DNA of 64,000 bases. Origin: Sphingomonas aquatilis. GTDB taxonomy: Bacteria; Pseudomonadota; Alphaproteobacteria; Sphingomonadales; Sphingomonadaceae. The position numbers and the translations under genes were made by a program. The notes beneath the pieces were generated by a model, which did not search any database, was not told where the DNA came from, and saw nothing but the letters and a program-made list of their open reading frames with translations. The stretch spans positions 248,001-312,000 of the forward strand of contig NZ_JACIDB010000002.1 of NCBI RefSeq assembly GCF_014196115.1, read 5' to 3'. Below, piece by piece: positions 51,996-62,239 of this stretch. Numbering within the stretch: the stretch's first letter is position 1; each line of letters begins with the position of its first letter.

Positions 51996-52651
51996 AGCAC
52001 GAAAAAGCCTGCCTGCCCCCCGTCGCCGGGGTGGACGAGGCGGGGCGCGGCCCGCTCGCCGGACCGGTCGTCGCCGCCGCGGTGGTGCTGCCCGCCAAGG
52101 GCATTCCGCGCGGCATCGATGATTCCAAGAAGCTCTCGGCCACCGAACGCGCTCGCCTCTGCACGCTGATCCAGACCCGCGCCGTCTTCGGCATCGGCAT
52201 CGTCGAGGCGGACGAGATCGATACGCTCAACATCTATTGGGCGACGATGAAGGCGATGACGCTCGCGGTCGATGCCCTCACGCTCAAGCTCGGCTGCGAT
52301 CCCGGCCATGTGCTGGTCGACGGCAACCGCCTGCCGCGCTGGTCCTACCCGGCGACGGCGATCGTCAGCGGCGACGCGCACAGCCTGTCGATCGCCGCTG
52401 CGTCGATCCTCGCCAAGGAAACGCGCGACGCGATCATGCTCGAACATGCCGCGGTTCACCCGCATTATCACTGGCATTCGAACAAGGGCTACGGCTGCAA
52501 ACACCATCTGGCGGCGCTGCTCGAACACGGGCCGACCCCGATTCACCGCCGCAGCTTCGCGCCCGTCGCGGCCGCCTACGCGCGAATCACGCCGGATGCG
52601 GCGGCGGGACCGCTGTTTACCGCCTCTGCCGCTAACCAATTTCATGGCTGA
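51983..52651 (+). CDS. rnhB: Ribonuclease HII
   Basis: 222 residues. [20 protein letters not shown] carries the catalytic Asp-Glu pair, [12 protein letters not shown] follows, then LVDGN (Asp) and [14 protein letters not shown] (Asp). Removes ribonucleotides and RNA primers from DNA. Lies between thiD and ccrM on the same strand; its TGA stop is part of the first GANTC site upstream of ccrM. Confidence 0.95.
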   Translation: MPGLKHEKACLPPVAGVDEAGRGPLAGPVVAAAVVLPAKGIPRGIDDSKKLSATERARLCTLIQTRAVFGIGIVEADEIDTLNIYWATMKAMTLAVDALTLKLGCDPGHVLVDGNRLPRWSYPATAIVSGDAHSLSIAAASILAKETRDAIMLEHAAVHPHYHWHSNKGYGCKHHLAALLEHGPTPIHRRSFAPVAAAYARITPDAAAGPLFTASAANQFHG

Positions 52652-52788
52652 GTCTTTTGAGTCACACCCCCAGCGCTGGGGGACGCGCGGAATCGCCGCT
52701 CCCATATCTTGCGGGGCCGAGTCGTTGGTCGGGCCGCTTAACGGGATGGCAAGCTTTATCGTTAACCACTCAGGCCTTGACGCGAGTC
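52650..52788. promoter_or_regulatory. Cluster of five GANTC sites plus TTAACC upstream of ccrM
   Basis: GANTC sites at 52650-52654, 52659-52663, 52690-52694, 52719-52723 and 52784-52788. A CtrA half-site TTAACC is at 52762-52767, with another TTAAC at 52738. Chance density for a five-base site with one free position is about one per 256 bases, so five in 139 is notable. CcrM methylates the adenine in GANTC. Confidence 0.6.
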
Positions 52789-52807
52789 CACCATCTGACG
52801 CGAATAG

Positions 52808-53980
<1,173 letters not shown>

Positions 53981-54028
53981 GGTCCCCCTCGGCAAAAGCC
54001 GGGGAAGGAGCGAGTGCCTGTCTCCCCC

Positions 54029-54136
54029 CGTCACCCCGGACTTGTTCCGGGGTCCACTCCGCGGCGAGGGGGATGGTTTGAGCCTCTTGCCACCCCCTTG
54101 CGGCCCGGTGGACCCCGGAACAAGTCCGGGGTGACG
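54029..54136. repeat. REP-type inverted pair, GTCACCCCGG family
   Basis: Left arm CGTCACCCCGGACTTGTTCC then GGGGTCCACTCCGCGG; right arm GTGGACCCCGGAACAAGTCC then GGGGTGACG. The best-conserved pair of this family in the window. Confidence 0.88.
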
Positions 54137-54170
54137 GAGGGCGGTCCGAAAGAGGGTGAACGACACCAAA

Positions 54171-54222
54171 CTCCTCCCCCGCCAGGGGGAGGTGGCACCG
54201 CAAAGCGGTGACGGAGGGGGCG
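54171..54222. repeat. Solo REP arm, CCACCTCCCCCTGGCGG family
   Basis: CTCCTCCCCCGCCAGGGGGA followed by GGTGGCACCG and GGTGACGGAGGGGG. Only one arm is present. Together with the previous pair it fills the 313-base gap 53981-54293 before folP. Confidence 0.8.
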
Positions 54223-54293
54223 GTAAGCGATGCCCCCGTTGTCTCGACCGACCGCCTCTTGCCTTGTCGCCCCACAGCAAGGACACGGGACCG

Positions 54294-55349
54294 ATGACCC
54301 TCCACCTCCGCCCCGTCCAGTTCGTCGACACCCCCGTCACCCAGCCCGACGGCAGCGTCGCCCGCCTCGCCGGCGGCCTGCAATGGTTCGCGGCCTATGA
54401 GGTGAGCGAAAACGGCGCCAAACGCACCGTCCCGGTTGCCGATATCGCCACCCTCGGCGAACGCGCCCAGACGCTCCACGCCGCGATCACCTCACCGCGC
54501 CCACCGCTCGTCCTCGGCGACCGCACGCTCCGCCTCGACCAGCCGCTCGTCGCCGGCATCCTCAACGTCACGCCGGACAGCTTCTCCGACGGCGGCCAGC
54601 ACAGCGCCGACCCCGCCGCCGCCGCCGCGGCCGGCGTCGACATGGCCGCGGCCGGCGCAGCGCTGATCGATCTCGGCGGCGAATCCACCCGGCCCGGCGC
54701 CGCGCAGGTCTGGGAGGGCGACGAAATCGCCCGCATCCAGCCGGTCGTCCAACGCCTCGCCCGCAGCGGCACGCTCGTCTCGATCGACACCCGCAAGGCC
54801 GCGGTGATGGAAGCCGCGCTCGCCGCCGGCGCGCAGATCGTCAACGACGTCTCCGCGTTGCTCTGGGACGATCGCGCGCTCGCCGTCGTAGCGCAGGCCG
54901 GTTGCCCCGTCGTGCTGATGCACTCGCCCGACCCAAAGGAGGGTGGCCACGCCCGCACCGGCTATCGCGACGTGCTGACCGAGGTGTTCGACTGGCTCGA
55001 CGCGCGCATCGCCGCGGTTATGGCCGCCGGCATCGACCGATCGCGCATCATCGTCGATCCCGGCATCGGCTTCGGCAAGACGCTGTCGGAGAATCTCGCG
55101 CTTCTCAACGGCCTCGCGCTGTTCCACGGTCTCGGCTGCCCGATCATGCTCGGTGCCAGTCGCAAGCGGATGATCGGCGCGCTCGACAACGAAGCCCCGG
55201 TGGCGGCGCGCCTCGGCGGCAGTCTCGCGCTTGCGCTGAAGGGGGCGGAAGCCGGCGTGCAACTCCTGCGCGTTCATGACGTTTCCGCAACGGTTCAGGC
55301 GCTGCGCGTGTGGCGCGGCCTGCGCGACCGGGCCCTCGCGGGTGGCTGA
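54294..55349 (+). CDS. folP: Dihydropteroate synthase
   Basis: 351 residues, longer than the usual ~280 because of an ~85-residue N-terminal region preceding the TIM barrel. Barrel signatures: [63 protein letters not shown] and [10 protein letters not shown]. Joins pterin pyrophosphate and p-aminobenzoate in folate synthesis; target of sulfonamides. ATG 54294 follows AAGGAC (about 54279-54284). Confidence 0.94.
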   Translation: MTLHLRPVQFVDTPVTQPDGSVARLAGGLQWFAAYEVSENGAKRTVPVADIATLGERAQTLHAAITSPRPPLVLGDRTLRLDQPLVAGILNVTPDSFSDGGQHSADPAAAAAAGVDMAAAGAALIDLGGESTRPGAAQVWEGDEIARIQPVVQRLARSGTLVSIDTRKAAVMEAALAAGAQIVNDVSALLWDDRALAVVAQAGCPVVLMHSPDPKEGGHARTGYRDVLTEVFDWLDARIAAVMAAGIDRSRIIVDPGIGFGKTLSENLALLNGLALFHGLGCPIMLGASRKRMIGALDNEAPVAARLGGSLALALKGAEAGVQLLRVHDVSATVQALRVWRGLRDRALAGG

Positions 55350-55426
55350 ACAGTAAAATAGTGTTGCGGTGCAGCATAGCGCGCGGATGTGCGTTATGGC
55401 CGCTCCGTCATCATTCGTGAGGTTCC

Positions 55427-56311
55427 ATGATCGTCGCATCCTCCCCTCGACTGAACCGTATCATTGCCGAGGTCTGGAAGCCGCTGACGCTCCTGTTCGT
55501 CTGGGACGTCATCGTCACGGTCACCTATTACGTCCTGCCGTTCAAGGCGCCGTCGCTGCCACTGACGCTGTTCGGGTCGGTGCTGGCGCTGTTCCTGGGC
55601 ACGCGCGCCAATTCGGCCTATGCGCGCTGGTGGGAAGGGCGTTCGCTGTGGGGGCTGATGATCAATGCCTCGCGCAACATCAGCCGCGAAGCGCGCAATT
55701 TCCTGCCGGCCGAAGAGGCGCATGACCTGCGCCGCACGATCGTGCTGCGCCAGATCGCCTATGTGAACGCGCTACGCTGTCAGCTGCGCAAGCAGCCGGT
55801 CGACGAACAGGTGTTGAAATATCTGTCGCGCGGCGAGGCGGAGCCGGCGCTCGCCCGCACCAACATTGCCAACGGCCTGCTCGACGGCACCGGCCGCCGT
55901 ATCGACGATGCGCGCCGCGCCGGGCTGATCGATACGATCCAGCAGACGCGGATGGAATCGACCCTGGTCGACATCGCCAATTCGCAAGGGGGGATGGAGC
56001 GGCTCAAGAATACGCCGCTGCCGAACCAGTTCCGTTTCTTCCCGACGCTGTTCACCCACGTCTTCTGCATCCTGCTGCCGATCGGCCTCGTCGAGACCTT
56101 GGGCTTCGCGACGCCGCTGGGGTCGACGGTGGCGGGGCTGATGTTCCTGGCGGTGCTCGCGATCGGTGACGATCTGGTCGATCCGTTCGCCAATACGGTT
56201 CACGATCTGCCGCTGACCGCGATGTGCCGGACGATCGAGATCGATCTGCTCCAGTCGATCGGTGACGAGGCGCCGCCGCCGCTGACCCCGGTCAAGGGCG
56301 TGCTCTGGTAA
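55427..56311 (+). CDS. Bestrophin-like anion channel protein
   Basis: 294 residues with four hydrophobic regions. SLPLTLFGSVLALFLGTRANSAYARWWEGRSLWG at 45-80 and the C-terminal VAGLMFLAVLAIGDDLVDPFANTVHDLPLTAMC (with the acidic D-D-L-x-D-P-F cluster) are bestrophin/UPF0187 signatures. Bacterial members form pentameric ion channels in the inner membrane; ion selectivity cannot be told from sequence. GTGAGG serves as ribosome site. Confidence 0.88.
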   Translation: MIVASSPRLNRIIAEVWKPLTLLFVWDVIVTVTYYVLPFKAPSLPLTLFGSVLALFLGTRANSAYARWWEGRSLWGLMINASRNISREARNFLPAEEAHDLRRTIVLRQIAYVNALRCQLRKQPVDEQVLKYLSRGEAEPALARTNIANGLLDGTGRRIDDARRAGLIDTIQQTRMESTLVDIANSQGGMERLKNTPLPNQFRFFPTLFTHVFCILLPIGLVETLGFATPLGSTVAGLMFLAVLAIGDDLVDPFANTVHDLPLTAMCRTIEIDLLQSIGDEAPPPLTPVKGVLW

Positions 56312-56312
56312 G

Positions 56313-57062
56313 CTAAAGCGTGTAGCCGCCGTCGCTGAGCAGGCAGCTGCCGGTGACGAGCGCGGCGGCGTCGGACAGCAGGAAGCCGATCTGCGCGGCA
56401 ATCTCCTCCGCCTTGGCATAGCGGCCGAGCGGCGTGGCCATCGCCGCCATTTCCGCAAAGGCGGCGTCACGACCGATCGCGGCGACCCGGTTCGCGAACA
56501 TCGGGATCGCATCCCACACCGGGGTTTCGACCCCGGCGGGCGCGATGGCGTTGACGCGGATGCGCCGCGCCGCGGCCTCCTTGGCGGCGACCTTCACCAG
56601 ATGGATCAGCGCCGCCTTCGACGCGCCATAGGCGGCGACGCCCGCCTCCGCCTTGATACCCGCTGCCGATGCGGTCGCGACGATCGCGCCGCCGTCCGCC
56701 ATCGCCCGCAACGCCGCGCGCAGCGTCAGGAACGCGCCATCCAGGTTCACCGACAGGATGCGTCGCCATTCGGCGAAGTCGAGGTCGGCGATGACGCCCG
56801 CACCGGCCACCCCGGCATTCACCACCGCACCGTCGATACCGGCAAGATAGGGTGCCGCAGTGTCCCAGAACGCCTCGTCCGCGACGTCGCCGGGCAGCAG
56901 GTCGAGCGTGCACGGCAGGTCGATCGCGGCCAGCGCCGCTGCATCGCGGTCGACCAGCACCAGCCGGCGCGCGCCCTCGGCGGCGAGATGTTGCGCGGTG
57001 GCGAGGCCGATGCCCGATGCGGCACCGGTGACGAGGATGTGACGGTTCGCGAAGCGGCTCAT
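56313..57062 (-). CDS. Short-chain dehydrogenase/reductase
   Basis: 249 residues. Cofactor motif VTGAASGIGLAT, NAG in VVNAGVAGAG, catalytic Ser in VATASAAGIK and YGASK for Tyr/Lys; C-terminal LSDAAALVTGSCLLSDGGYTL is the standard ending. D residue after strand 2 (LVDRDAAAL) suggests NAD(H). Substrate unknown. Start ATG 57062 (MSRFANRH) preferred; ATG 57074 is four codons upstream. Converges with the bestrophin gene. Confidence 0.9.
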   Translation of the reverse strand: MSRFANRHILVTGAASGIGLATAQHLAAEGARRLVLVDRDAAALAAIDLPCTLDLLPGDVADEAFWDTAAPYLAGIDGAVVNAGVAGAGVIADLDFAEWRRILSVNLDGAFLTLRAALRAMADGGAIVATASAAGIKAEAGVAAYGASKAALIHLVKVAAKEAAARRIRVNAIAPAGVETPVWDAIPMFANRVAAIGRDAAFAEMAAMATPLGRYAKAEEIAAQIGFLLSDAAALVTGSCLLSDGGYTL

Positions 57063-57082
57063 GCCGTCCCGCATAGCAGGAT

Positions 57083-58504
57083 CTACGCCGCGGCGTTATC
57101 GATGCCCAACTCGCCAAGCTTGCGGTACAAGGTCGACCGCCCGATCCCCAGCCGCCGTGCGACTTCGGTCATCCGCCCGCGATAATGGCCGATGGCGAGC
57201 CGGATCACGTCCGCCTCGATATCCTCGAGCGGGCGCAGGTTGCCGTCGGGCCGGAACAGCGTCACCCCGCCGCCGGACAGCGTCGCGGTGCCCGCGCTCC
57301 CCGGTCGGCGATTGCCCAGCGAGGCGATCTGCGGGAAATCCGCCCGCGTCAGCGCCGCGCCCTCGCACAGCACCGCGGCGCGAAACAGCGCGTTCTGCAA
57401 CTGGCGGACGTTGCCCGGCCAGTCATATTGCACCAGCAGCGCCAGCGCATCGTCGGTGATCCCCAGCGGCCTTAGCCCCGGTTGCTGCGCGATCCGCGCC
57501 AGCAGGTGTCGCGCCAGCGCCGGCACGTCGGCCAGCCGCTCGCGTAAGGGCGGGATCGTCACCTGCACCACGTTGAGCCGGTAATAGAGGTCCTCGCGGA
57601 ACCGCCCGGCGGCAACCTCGTCGAGCAGCGTCTTGTTGGTCGCGGCGATCACGCGGACGTCCACCTGCCGCGCATGACGCGCGCCGATCGGCTGGATTTC
57701 GCCCGATTGCAGCACGCGCAGCAGCTTCACCTGCGCCTCGAGCGGCATTTCGCCCACTTCGTCGAGCAGGATGGTGCCGCCGTCGGCATCGGCGAACTTG
57801 CCGAACTTGCGCTCGAACGCGCCGGTGAACGCGCCCTTTTCATGCCCGAACAATTCGGATTCGACGAGGTTCGCCGGAATGGCCCCGCAATTGACGGTGA
57901 CCATCGGTTTCTTGGACCGCGGCGAGGCGGCATGGATCGCATCGGCGACCACTTCCTTACCGACGCCGCTTTCGCCTTCCACCAGCACCGGCACGCGCGC
58001 CCGCGCCGCCTTGGCGGCGATGGCGAGCGCGGCGCGGAAATCGGGGGAAGACCCGACGATCTCGTCGAACGCCAGCAGCGCCGGAATCTTCTCGGTCAGC
58101 GGGCGCAATTCCCCCGCCGCCGTGCCCGCCACCGCTGCCTCCAGCGCGGCGAGCAGGCGTTCGGGCGCCAGCGGCTTGACCAGGAAATCGGTCGCGCCCG
58201 CGCGCATCGCCGCGACGGCATGCGCGACCGATCCGTTGGCGGTGAGCATCAGGATGGGGAGCGCCGGGCGTCGTTCGCGCAGCTCGGCGATCAGCGGGCC
58301 GGCATCGGCATCGGGCGCCCAATGGTCGAGCAGGATCGCGTCCAGCTGCATTCCGTCCTGCGTGCCGAGCTGTGCCAGCGCCATCTCGCCATCGGCGGCG
58401 AAGATCGATCGCCAGCCGGCACGCGCGGCCAGCGCCGACACCAATCGCCGCTGCGCAGGTTCGTCGTCGATCAGCAGAAGCAGCCGCTGCCCGTTGCGCG
58501 TCAT
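57083..58504 (-). CDS. NtrC-family sigma-54-dependent response regulator
   Basis: 473 residues: receiver domain (LLLIDDEPAQRR, phospho-acceptor Asp in AILLDHWAPD, Lys in DFLVKPL), AAA+ domain (Walker A EGESGVGKE, GAFTGA, Walker B GTILLDEVGEM, ATNKTLLDEV), Fis-type HTH at the end (MTEVARRLGIGRSTLYRKLGEL). It should activate sigma-54 promoters on phosphorylation. No histidine kinase is adjacent. The residue after the phospho-Asp region reads HWAPD rather than the usual xxMP. ATG 58504 gives the natural receiver start. Confidence 0.9.
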   Translation of the reverse strand: MTRNGQRLLLLIDDEPAQRRLVSALAARAGWRSIFAADGEMALAQLGTQDGMQLDAILLDHWAPDADAGPLIAELRERRPALPILMLTANGSVAHAVAAMRAGATDFLVKPLAPERLLAALEAAVAGTAAGELRPLTEKIPALLAFDEIVGSSPDFRAALAIAAKAARARVPVLVEGESGVGKEVVADAIHAASPRSKKPMVTVNCGAIPANLVESELFGHEKGAFTGAFERKFGKFADADGGTILLDEVGEMPLEAQVKLLRVLQSGEIQPIGARHARQVDVRVIAATNKTLLDEVAAGRFREDLYYRLNVVQVTIPPLRERLADVPALARHLLARIAQQPGLRPLGITDDALALLVQYDWPGNVRQLQNALFRAAVLCEGAALTRADFPQIASLGNRRPGSAGTATLSGGGVTLFRPDGNLRPLEDIEADVIRLAIGHYRGRMTEVARRLGIGRSTLYRKLGELGIDNAAA

Positions 58505-58658
58505 AAGGTTTTCCGTCCCGGTTCGGGGCAAGCGATACACCGTCGGAGTAAAGGCGGGCTTAAGCCGGTGCAGGCGTACCTTGCCTTGACGCCCATGGCG
58601 CTTTGCGGGCAGTGATCGTGCAACAGGGGCGAAGGCGCCACAGGCAAACAGGGGTTGG

Positions 58659-58784
58659 ATGATGGCCGGCAACGGTGACATGAAGGCGCATGTGGCGACC
58701 TATTCGAGCGTCACGAAGATGCTGTTCTGGGGCGCCATCGCCTGTGCGGTGATCGCCGCGCTGGTGATCTGGCTGATCGCCTGA
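58659..58784 (+). CDS. aa3-type cytochrome c oxidase subunit IV (small)
   Basis: 41 residues: AGNGDMKAHVATYSSVTKML then one membrane helix (FWGAIACAVIAALVIWLIA). The pattern D-M-K-x-H-x-x-T-Y followed by a single helix is the bacterial aa3 subunit IV family, found in alphaproteobacteria. It lies 12 bases before pntA1, so it is probably expressed with the transhydrogenase rather than the oxidase genes. Start is ATG 58659 or 58662. Confidence 0.82.
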   Translation: MMAGNGDMKAHVATYSSVTKMLFWGAIACAVIAALVIWLIA

Positions 58785-58796
58785 GCGCCCGCCGAT

Positions 58797-59921
58797 ATGA
58801 AGATCGCCGTCCTCAAGGAACATGTTGACGGCGAGCGGCGCGTTGCCGCCACGCCGGAAACCGCCAAGAAATTCATCGCTCTGGGTGCGACCGTCGCGGT
58901 GGAAACCGGCGCCGGTGCCGCCGCCCGTTATGCCGATCAGGCCTATGCCGATGTCGGCGCCAGCGTCGCCGACCGCGCGACCACGCTCGCCGGCGCGGAC
59001 ATCATCCTCGGCGTGCAGGGTCCCGATCCCGCCGGTCTGACGGGCGCTGCGGCTGGGGCGTGGATCGTCGCCGGCCTCAACCCCTTCGGGGACCGTGCGC
59101 GAATCGACGCCTATGCCGCCGCCGGCTACGAAGCCCTGGCGATGGAATTCATGCCGCGCATCACCCGCGCGCAGTCGATGGACATATTGTCGTCGCAGTC
59201 GAACCTCGCCGGGTACAAGGCGGTGCTCGACGCCGCGGCCGAATATGGCCGCGCCTTCCCGATGATGATGACCGCGGCCGGCACGGTCAGCGCCGCCAAG
59301 GTGTTCGTCATGGGCGTCGGAGTCGCCGGCTTGCAGGCGATCGCCACCGCGCGGCGCCTCGGCGCGCAGGTTTCCGCGACCGATGTCCGCTCGGCCACCA
59401 AGGAACAGATCCAGAGCCTCGGCGCCAAGCCGATCTTCGTCGAGAATGTGAAGGGCATCGAAGGCGAAGGCGCCGGCGGCTATGCCGGCGAGATGAGCGA
59501 CGAGTATAAGGCGGCACAGGCCGAACTCGTGTCGTCGCATATCGCCAAGCAGGATATCGTCATCACCACGGCGCTGATCCCCGGCCGCCCGGCGCCACGC
59601 CTGATCAGCGATGCGCAGGTCGCCAGCATGCGCCCGGGCAGCGTCATCGTCGACCTCGCCGTCGAACAGGGCGGCAATGTCGAAGGCGCGGTGGCGGGCG
59701 AGATCGTCAAGCGCCACGGCGTCACGATCGTCGGTCATCGCAACGTCGCCGGCCGCCTGCCCGCCGACGCTTCGGCGTTGTTCAGTCGCAACCTCTACAA
59801 CTTTCTCTCGACCTTCTGGGACAAGGAGGCCGGCCGCCCGGTGCTCGACGCCGAGATCGGCGACGCCGTCCGTTTGACGAAGGACGGGCAGGTGGTGAAC
59901 GCCCGGCTGCTCGGCGCATGA
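58797..59921 (+). CDS. pntA: NAD(P) transhydrogenase subunit alpha, part 1 (NAD-binding, dI)
   Basis: 374 residues. MKIAVLKEHVDGERRVAATPETA is the alanine-dehydrogenase-like N-terminal domain; the Rossmann motif is in VMGVGVAGLQAIATARRLGA. The soluble NAD(H)-binding dI subunit of the proton-translocating transhydrogenase, encoded separately as in Rhodospirillum. The complex makes NADPH from NADH using the proton gradient. Confidence 0.95.
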   Translation: MKIAVLKEHVDGERRVAATPETAKKFIALGATVAVETGAGAAARYADQAYADVGASVADRATTLAGADIILGVQGPDPAGLTGAAAGAWIVAGLNPFGDRARIDAYAAAGYEALAMEFMPRITRAQSMDILSSQSNLAGYKAVLDAAAEYGRAFPMMMTAAGTVSAAKVFVMGVGVAGLQAIATARRLGAQVSATDVRSATKEQIQSLGAKPIFVENVKGIEGEGAGGYAGEMSDEYKAAQAELVSSHIAKQDIVITTALIPGRPAPRLISDAQVASMRPGSVIVDLAVEQGGNVEGAVAGEIVKRHGVTIVGHRNVAGRLPADASALFSRNLYNFLSTFWDKEAGRPVLDAEIGDAVRLTKDGQVVNARLLGA

Positions 59922-59927
59922 GGGGGG

Positions 59928-60065
59928 CTGTCCTACACGCCGCTCTCAGGCCTAGTCTTGCGGCTATGAACCGCGAATCGCGCTTCCGCTCCGTCGCTAC
60001 GAACCGTTCGGGTTCGCGGTATGGCAAACAGGGGGATACCGTTTCGCTCACTTTGTCCACTTTCG
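59928..60065. repeat. Possible ~138-base element with conserved ends upstream of pntA2
   Basis: Starts GCTGTCCTACACGCC and ends GTCCACTTTCG, as at 51021-51160. It occupies most of the gap between pntA1 and pntA2. An open frame of 61 codons (59918-60103) covers it, but the element makes a real gene here doubtful. Confidence 0.35.
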
Positions 60066-60106
60066 AAGCGCCGGTACGCCGCGCCGAAACGGTCGGGAGC
60101 TGAATC

Positions 60107-60406
60107 ATGGACTTCGTCGCGATCCTCTCGATCTTCGTGCTGGCCTGCTTTGTTGGATATTATGTCGTCTGGTCGGTCACGCCGGCGTTGCATACGCCGC
60201 TGATGGCGGTGACCAACGCCATCTCCAGCGTCATCATCGTCGGCGCCCTGATCGCCGGCGCGGCGGCGGGCAGTGCCTCGTCGAAATGGCTGGGGCTGCT
60301 TGGCGTGGTGCTGGCCAGCATCAACATCTTCGGCGGATTCGCGGTCACCAGCCGCATGCTCGCCATGTACAAGAAGAAGGACCGGCCGGCGCCGGCCAAA
60401 CACTAG
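60107..60406 (+). CDS. NAD(P) transhydrogenase subunit alpha, part 2 (membrane)
   Basis: 99 residues with three hydrophobic helices (ILSIFVLACFVGYYVVW, LMAVTNAISSVIIVGALIAGAAAG, LGVVLASINIFGGFAVTSRML). This is the C-terminal membrane part of alpha, separate from part 1 in alphaproteobacteria. TPALHTPLMAVTNAISS is its signature. Located between pntA1 and pntB. Confidence 0.93.
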   Translation: MDFVAILSIFVLACFVGYYVVWSVTPALHTPLMAVTNAISSVIIVGALIAGAAAGSASSKWLGLLGVVLASINIFGGFAVTSRMLAMYKKKDRPAPAKH

Positions 60407-60410
60407 GCAA

Positions 60411-60533
60411 TTCGTCACCCCGGCCTTGGGGTCCCATCAAAGTATTACTTTGATGGGGTCCCTGAGCCGGGGTCCCGCTTCTTCTGGCGGCGGGACAAGA
60501 CAGCGGGACCCCGGCTCAAGGCCGGGGTGACGA
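60411..60533. repeat. REP-type inverted pair carrying a nested insertion
   Basis: Right arm GCGGGACCCCGGCTCAAGGC then CGGGGTGACG. The left arm GTCACCCCGGCCTTG is interrupted, then resumes AGCCGGGGTCCCGC. The interruption is a 19-base palindrome at 60436-60454 between direct repeats GGGGTCCC (60428-60435 and 60455-60462). Confidence 0.8.
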
Positions 60534-60549
60534 AGGGGGATACGGGGAC

Positions 60550-62058
60550 ATGGAACACGCAACCGCCGGCAGCTCGTTCGCAGCGCTCGCCTATCTGATC
60601 GCCGGGGTGTGCTTCATCCTCGCCTTGCGCGGCCTGTCGTCGCCGACGTCCAGCCAGCGCGGCAATCGCTTCGGCATGATCGGCATGACCATCGCCGTGG
60701 TGACGACGCTGGTGACGCATGTGCCGATCGACCAGTTGCTCGTGACCGGCGCGACGCCGACCTATGATTACACGGCGATCCTCAGCCGCGTCGATTACGT
60801 CACGATGCTCGAAATCCTCGCCGCCATCGGCATCGGCGCGGTCATCGGCATCACCACTGCGCGCCGTATCGCGATGACCGCGATGCCGCAGCTCGTCGCC
60901 GCCTTCCACAGCCTCGTCGGCTTGGCCGCTGTCCTCGTCGCTTGCGCCGCCTTCCTTAACCCCATCGCCTTCGGCATCGCCGACATGGTGATCCCGATGA
61001 TCGGCCAGCCCTTTGCCGTCATCCATGGCGTCAGCCGGGTCGAAATGGGCCTCGGCGTCGCGATCGGTGCGATCACCTTTTCGGGCAGCGTCATCGCCTT
61101 CCTCAAACTGAACGGCAACATGGGTGGCAAGCCGATCCTGCTGCCCGGCCGCCACGCCATCAACCTCGCCGTGCTGGCCGCGATCCTGCTGCTCGTCGCC
61201 TATTTCACGCAGGATCAGAGCCCCTGGATCTTCTGGACGATCACGATCCTCAGCTTCGCGATCGGTTTCCTGCTCATCATCCCGATCGGCGGCGCGGACA
61301 TGCCCGTCGTCGTCAGCATGCTCAACAGCTATTCCGGTTGGGCGGCGGCGGCGATGGGCTTCACGCTGCACAACAGCGCGATGATCATCACCGGTGCGCT
61401 GGTCGGCTCGTCGGGTGCGATCCTCAGCTACATCATGTGCCGCGCGATGAACCGCAGCTTCATCAGCGTCATCGCCGGCGGCTTCGGGGCAGAGGCCGCG
61501 GCGGGCGGCGGCGGCGACAAGGTCGATCGCCCGTGGAAGCGCGGCTCGGCAGAAGACGCCGCCTTCCTGATGAGCCAGGCCGAACAGGTCGTCATCGTGC
61601 CGGGTTACGGCATGGCGGTCGCGCAGGCACAGCACGTCCTGCGCGAAATGGCCGACAAGCTGAAGGAGCATGGCGTCCGGGTGAAATACGCGATCCATCC
61701 CGTCGCGGGCCGCATGCCGGGCCATATGAACGTGCTGCTCGCCGAAGCGAACGTGCCCTATGACGAGGTGTTCGAACTGGAGGACATCAACTCCGAATTC
61801 GCACAGACCGACGTCGCTTTCGTCATCGGTGCCAACGACGTCACCAACCCGGCGGCCAAAACGGACAAATCCTCGCCGATCTATGGCATGCCCGTGCTCG
61901 ACGTCGAAAAGGCGAAGACCGTGCTGTTCATCAAGCGCTCGATGGGCGGCGTCGGCTATGCCGGGGTCGATAACGACGTGTTCTACATGGACAATACCAT
62001 GATGCTGCTCGCCGACGCGAAGAAGATGGTGGAGGAGATCGTCAAGGCGCTCGACTGA
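60550..62058 (+). CDS. pntB: NAD(P) transhydrogenase subunit beta
   Basis: 502 residues: about nine membrane helices, then the NADP(H)-binding dIII domain with VIVPGYGMAVAQAQ, HPVAGRMPGHMNVLLAEA and ANDVTNPAA. ADMPVVVSMLNSYSGWAAAAMGF in the membrane part is highly characteristic. Forms the proton channel and NADP site. Ends with a small stem (CTCCATTT at 62072 with AAATGGAG at 62116) downstream but no T run. Confidence 0.97.
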   Translation: MEHATAGSSFAALAYLIAGVCFILALRGLSSPTSSQRGNRFGMIGMTIAVVTTLVTHVPIDQLLVTGATPTYDYTAILSRVDYVTMLEILAAIGIGAVIGITTARRIAMTAMPQLVAAFHSLVGLAAVLVACAAFLNPIAFGIADMVIPMIGQPFAVIHGVSRVEMGLGVAIGAITFSGSVIAFLKLNGNMGGKPILLPGRHAINLAVLAAILLLVAYFTQDQSPWIFWTITILSFAIGFLLIIPIGGADMPVVVSMLNSYSGWAAAAMGFTLHNSAMIITGALVGSSGAILSYIMCRAMNRSFISVIAGGFGAEAAAGGGGDKVDRPWKRGSAEDAAFLMSQAEQVVIVPGYGMAVAQAQHVLREMADKLKEHGVRVKYAIHPVAGRMPGHMNVLLAEANVPYDEVFELEDINSEFAQTDVAFVIGANDVTNPAAKTDKSSPIYGMPVLDVEKAKTVLFIKRSMGGVGYAGVDNDVFYMDNTMMLLADAKKMVEEIVKALD

Positions 62059-62239
62059 TGGTGTCGGCTGTCTCCATTTTGGATGTAATTGGCATTTGGG
62101 CGCCATTTACCTCGGAAATGGAGGTGACTGACCGCGATCCCGCCCCCGGCCCGCGTATCGTGCCGCCATGGGGAAGGCGACGTTTACCGAATGGGCGGGG
62201 CAGGGCGGTGCCGGCTGCTACAGGCACCGCGGCCGCGCG

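Noticed and set aside
59918-60103. 61-codon open frame between pntA1 and pntA2, overlapping the pntA1 stop by ATGA
   Set aside because: It covers the possible repeated element at 59928-60065, has no recognisable protein features and no ribosome site of its own. Not listed as a gene.
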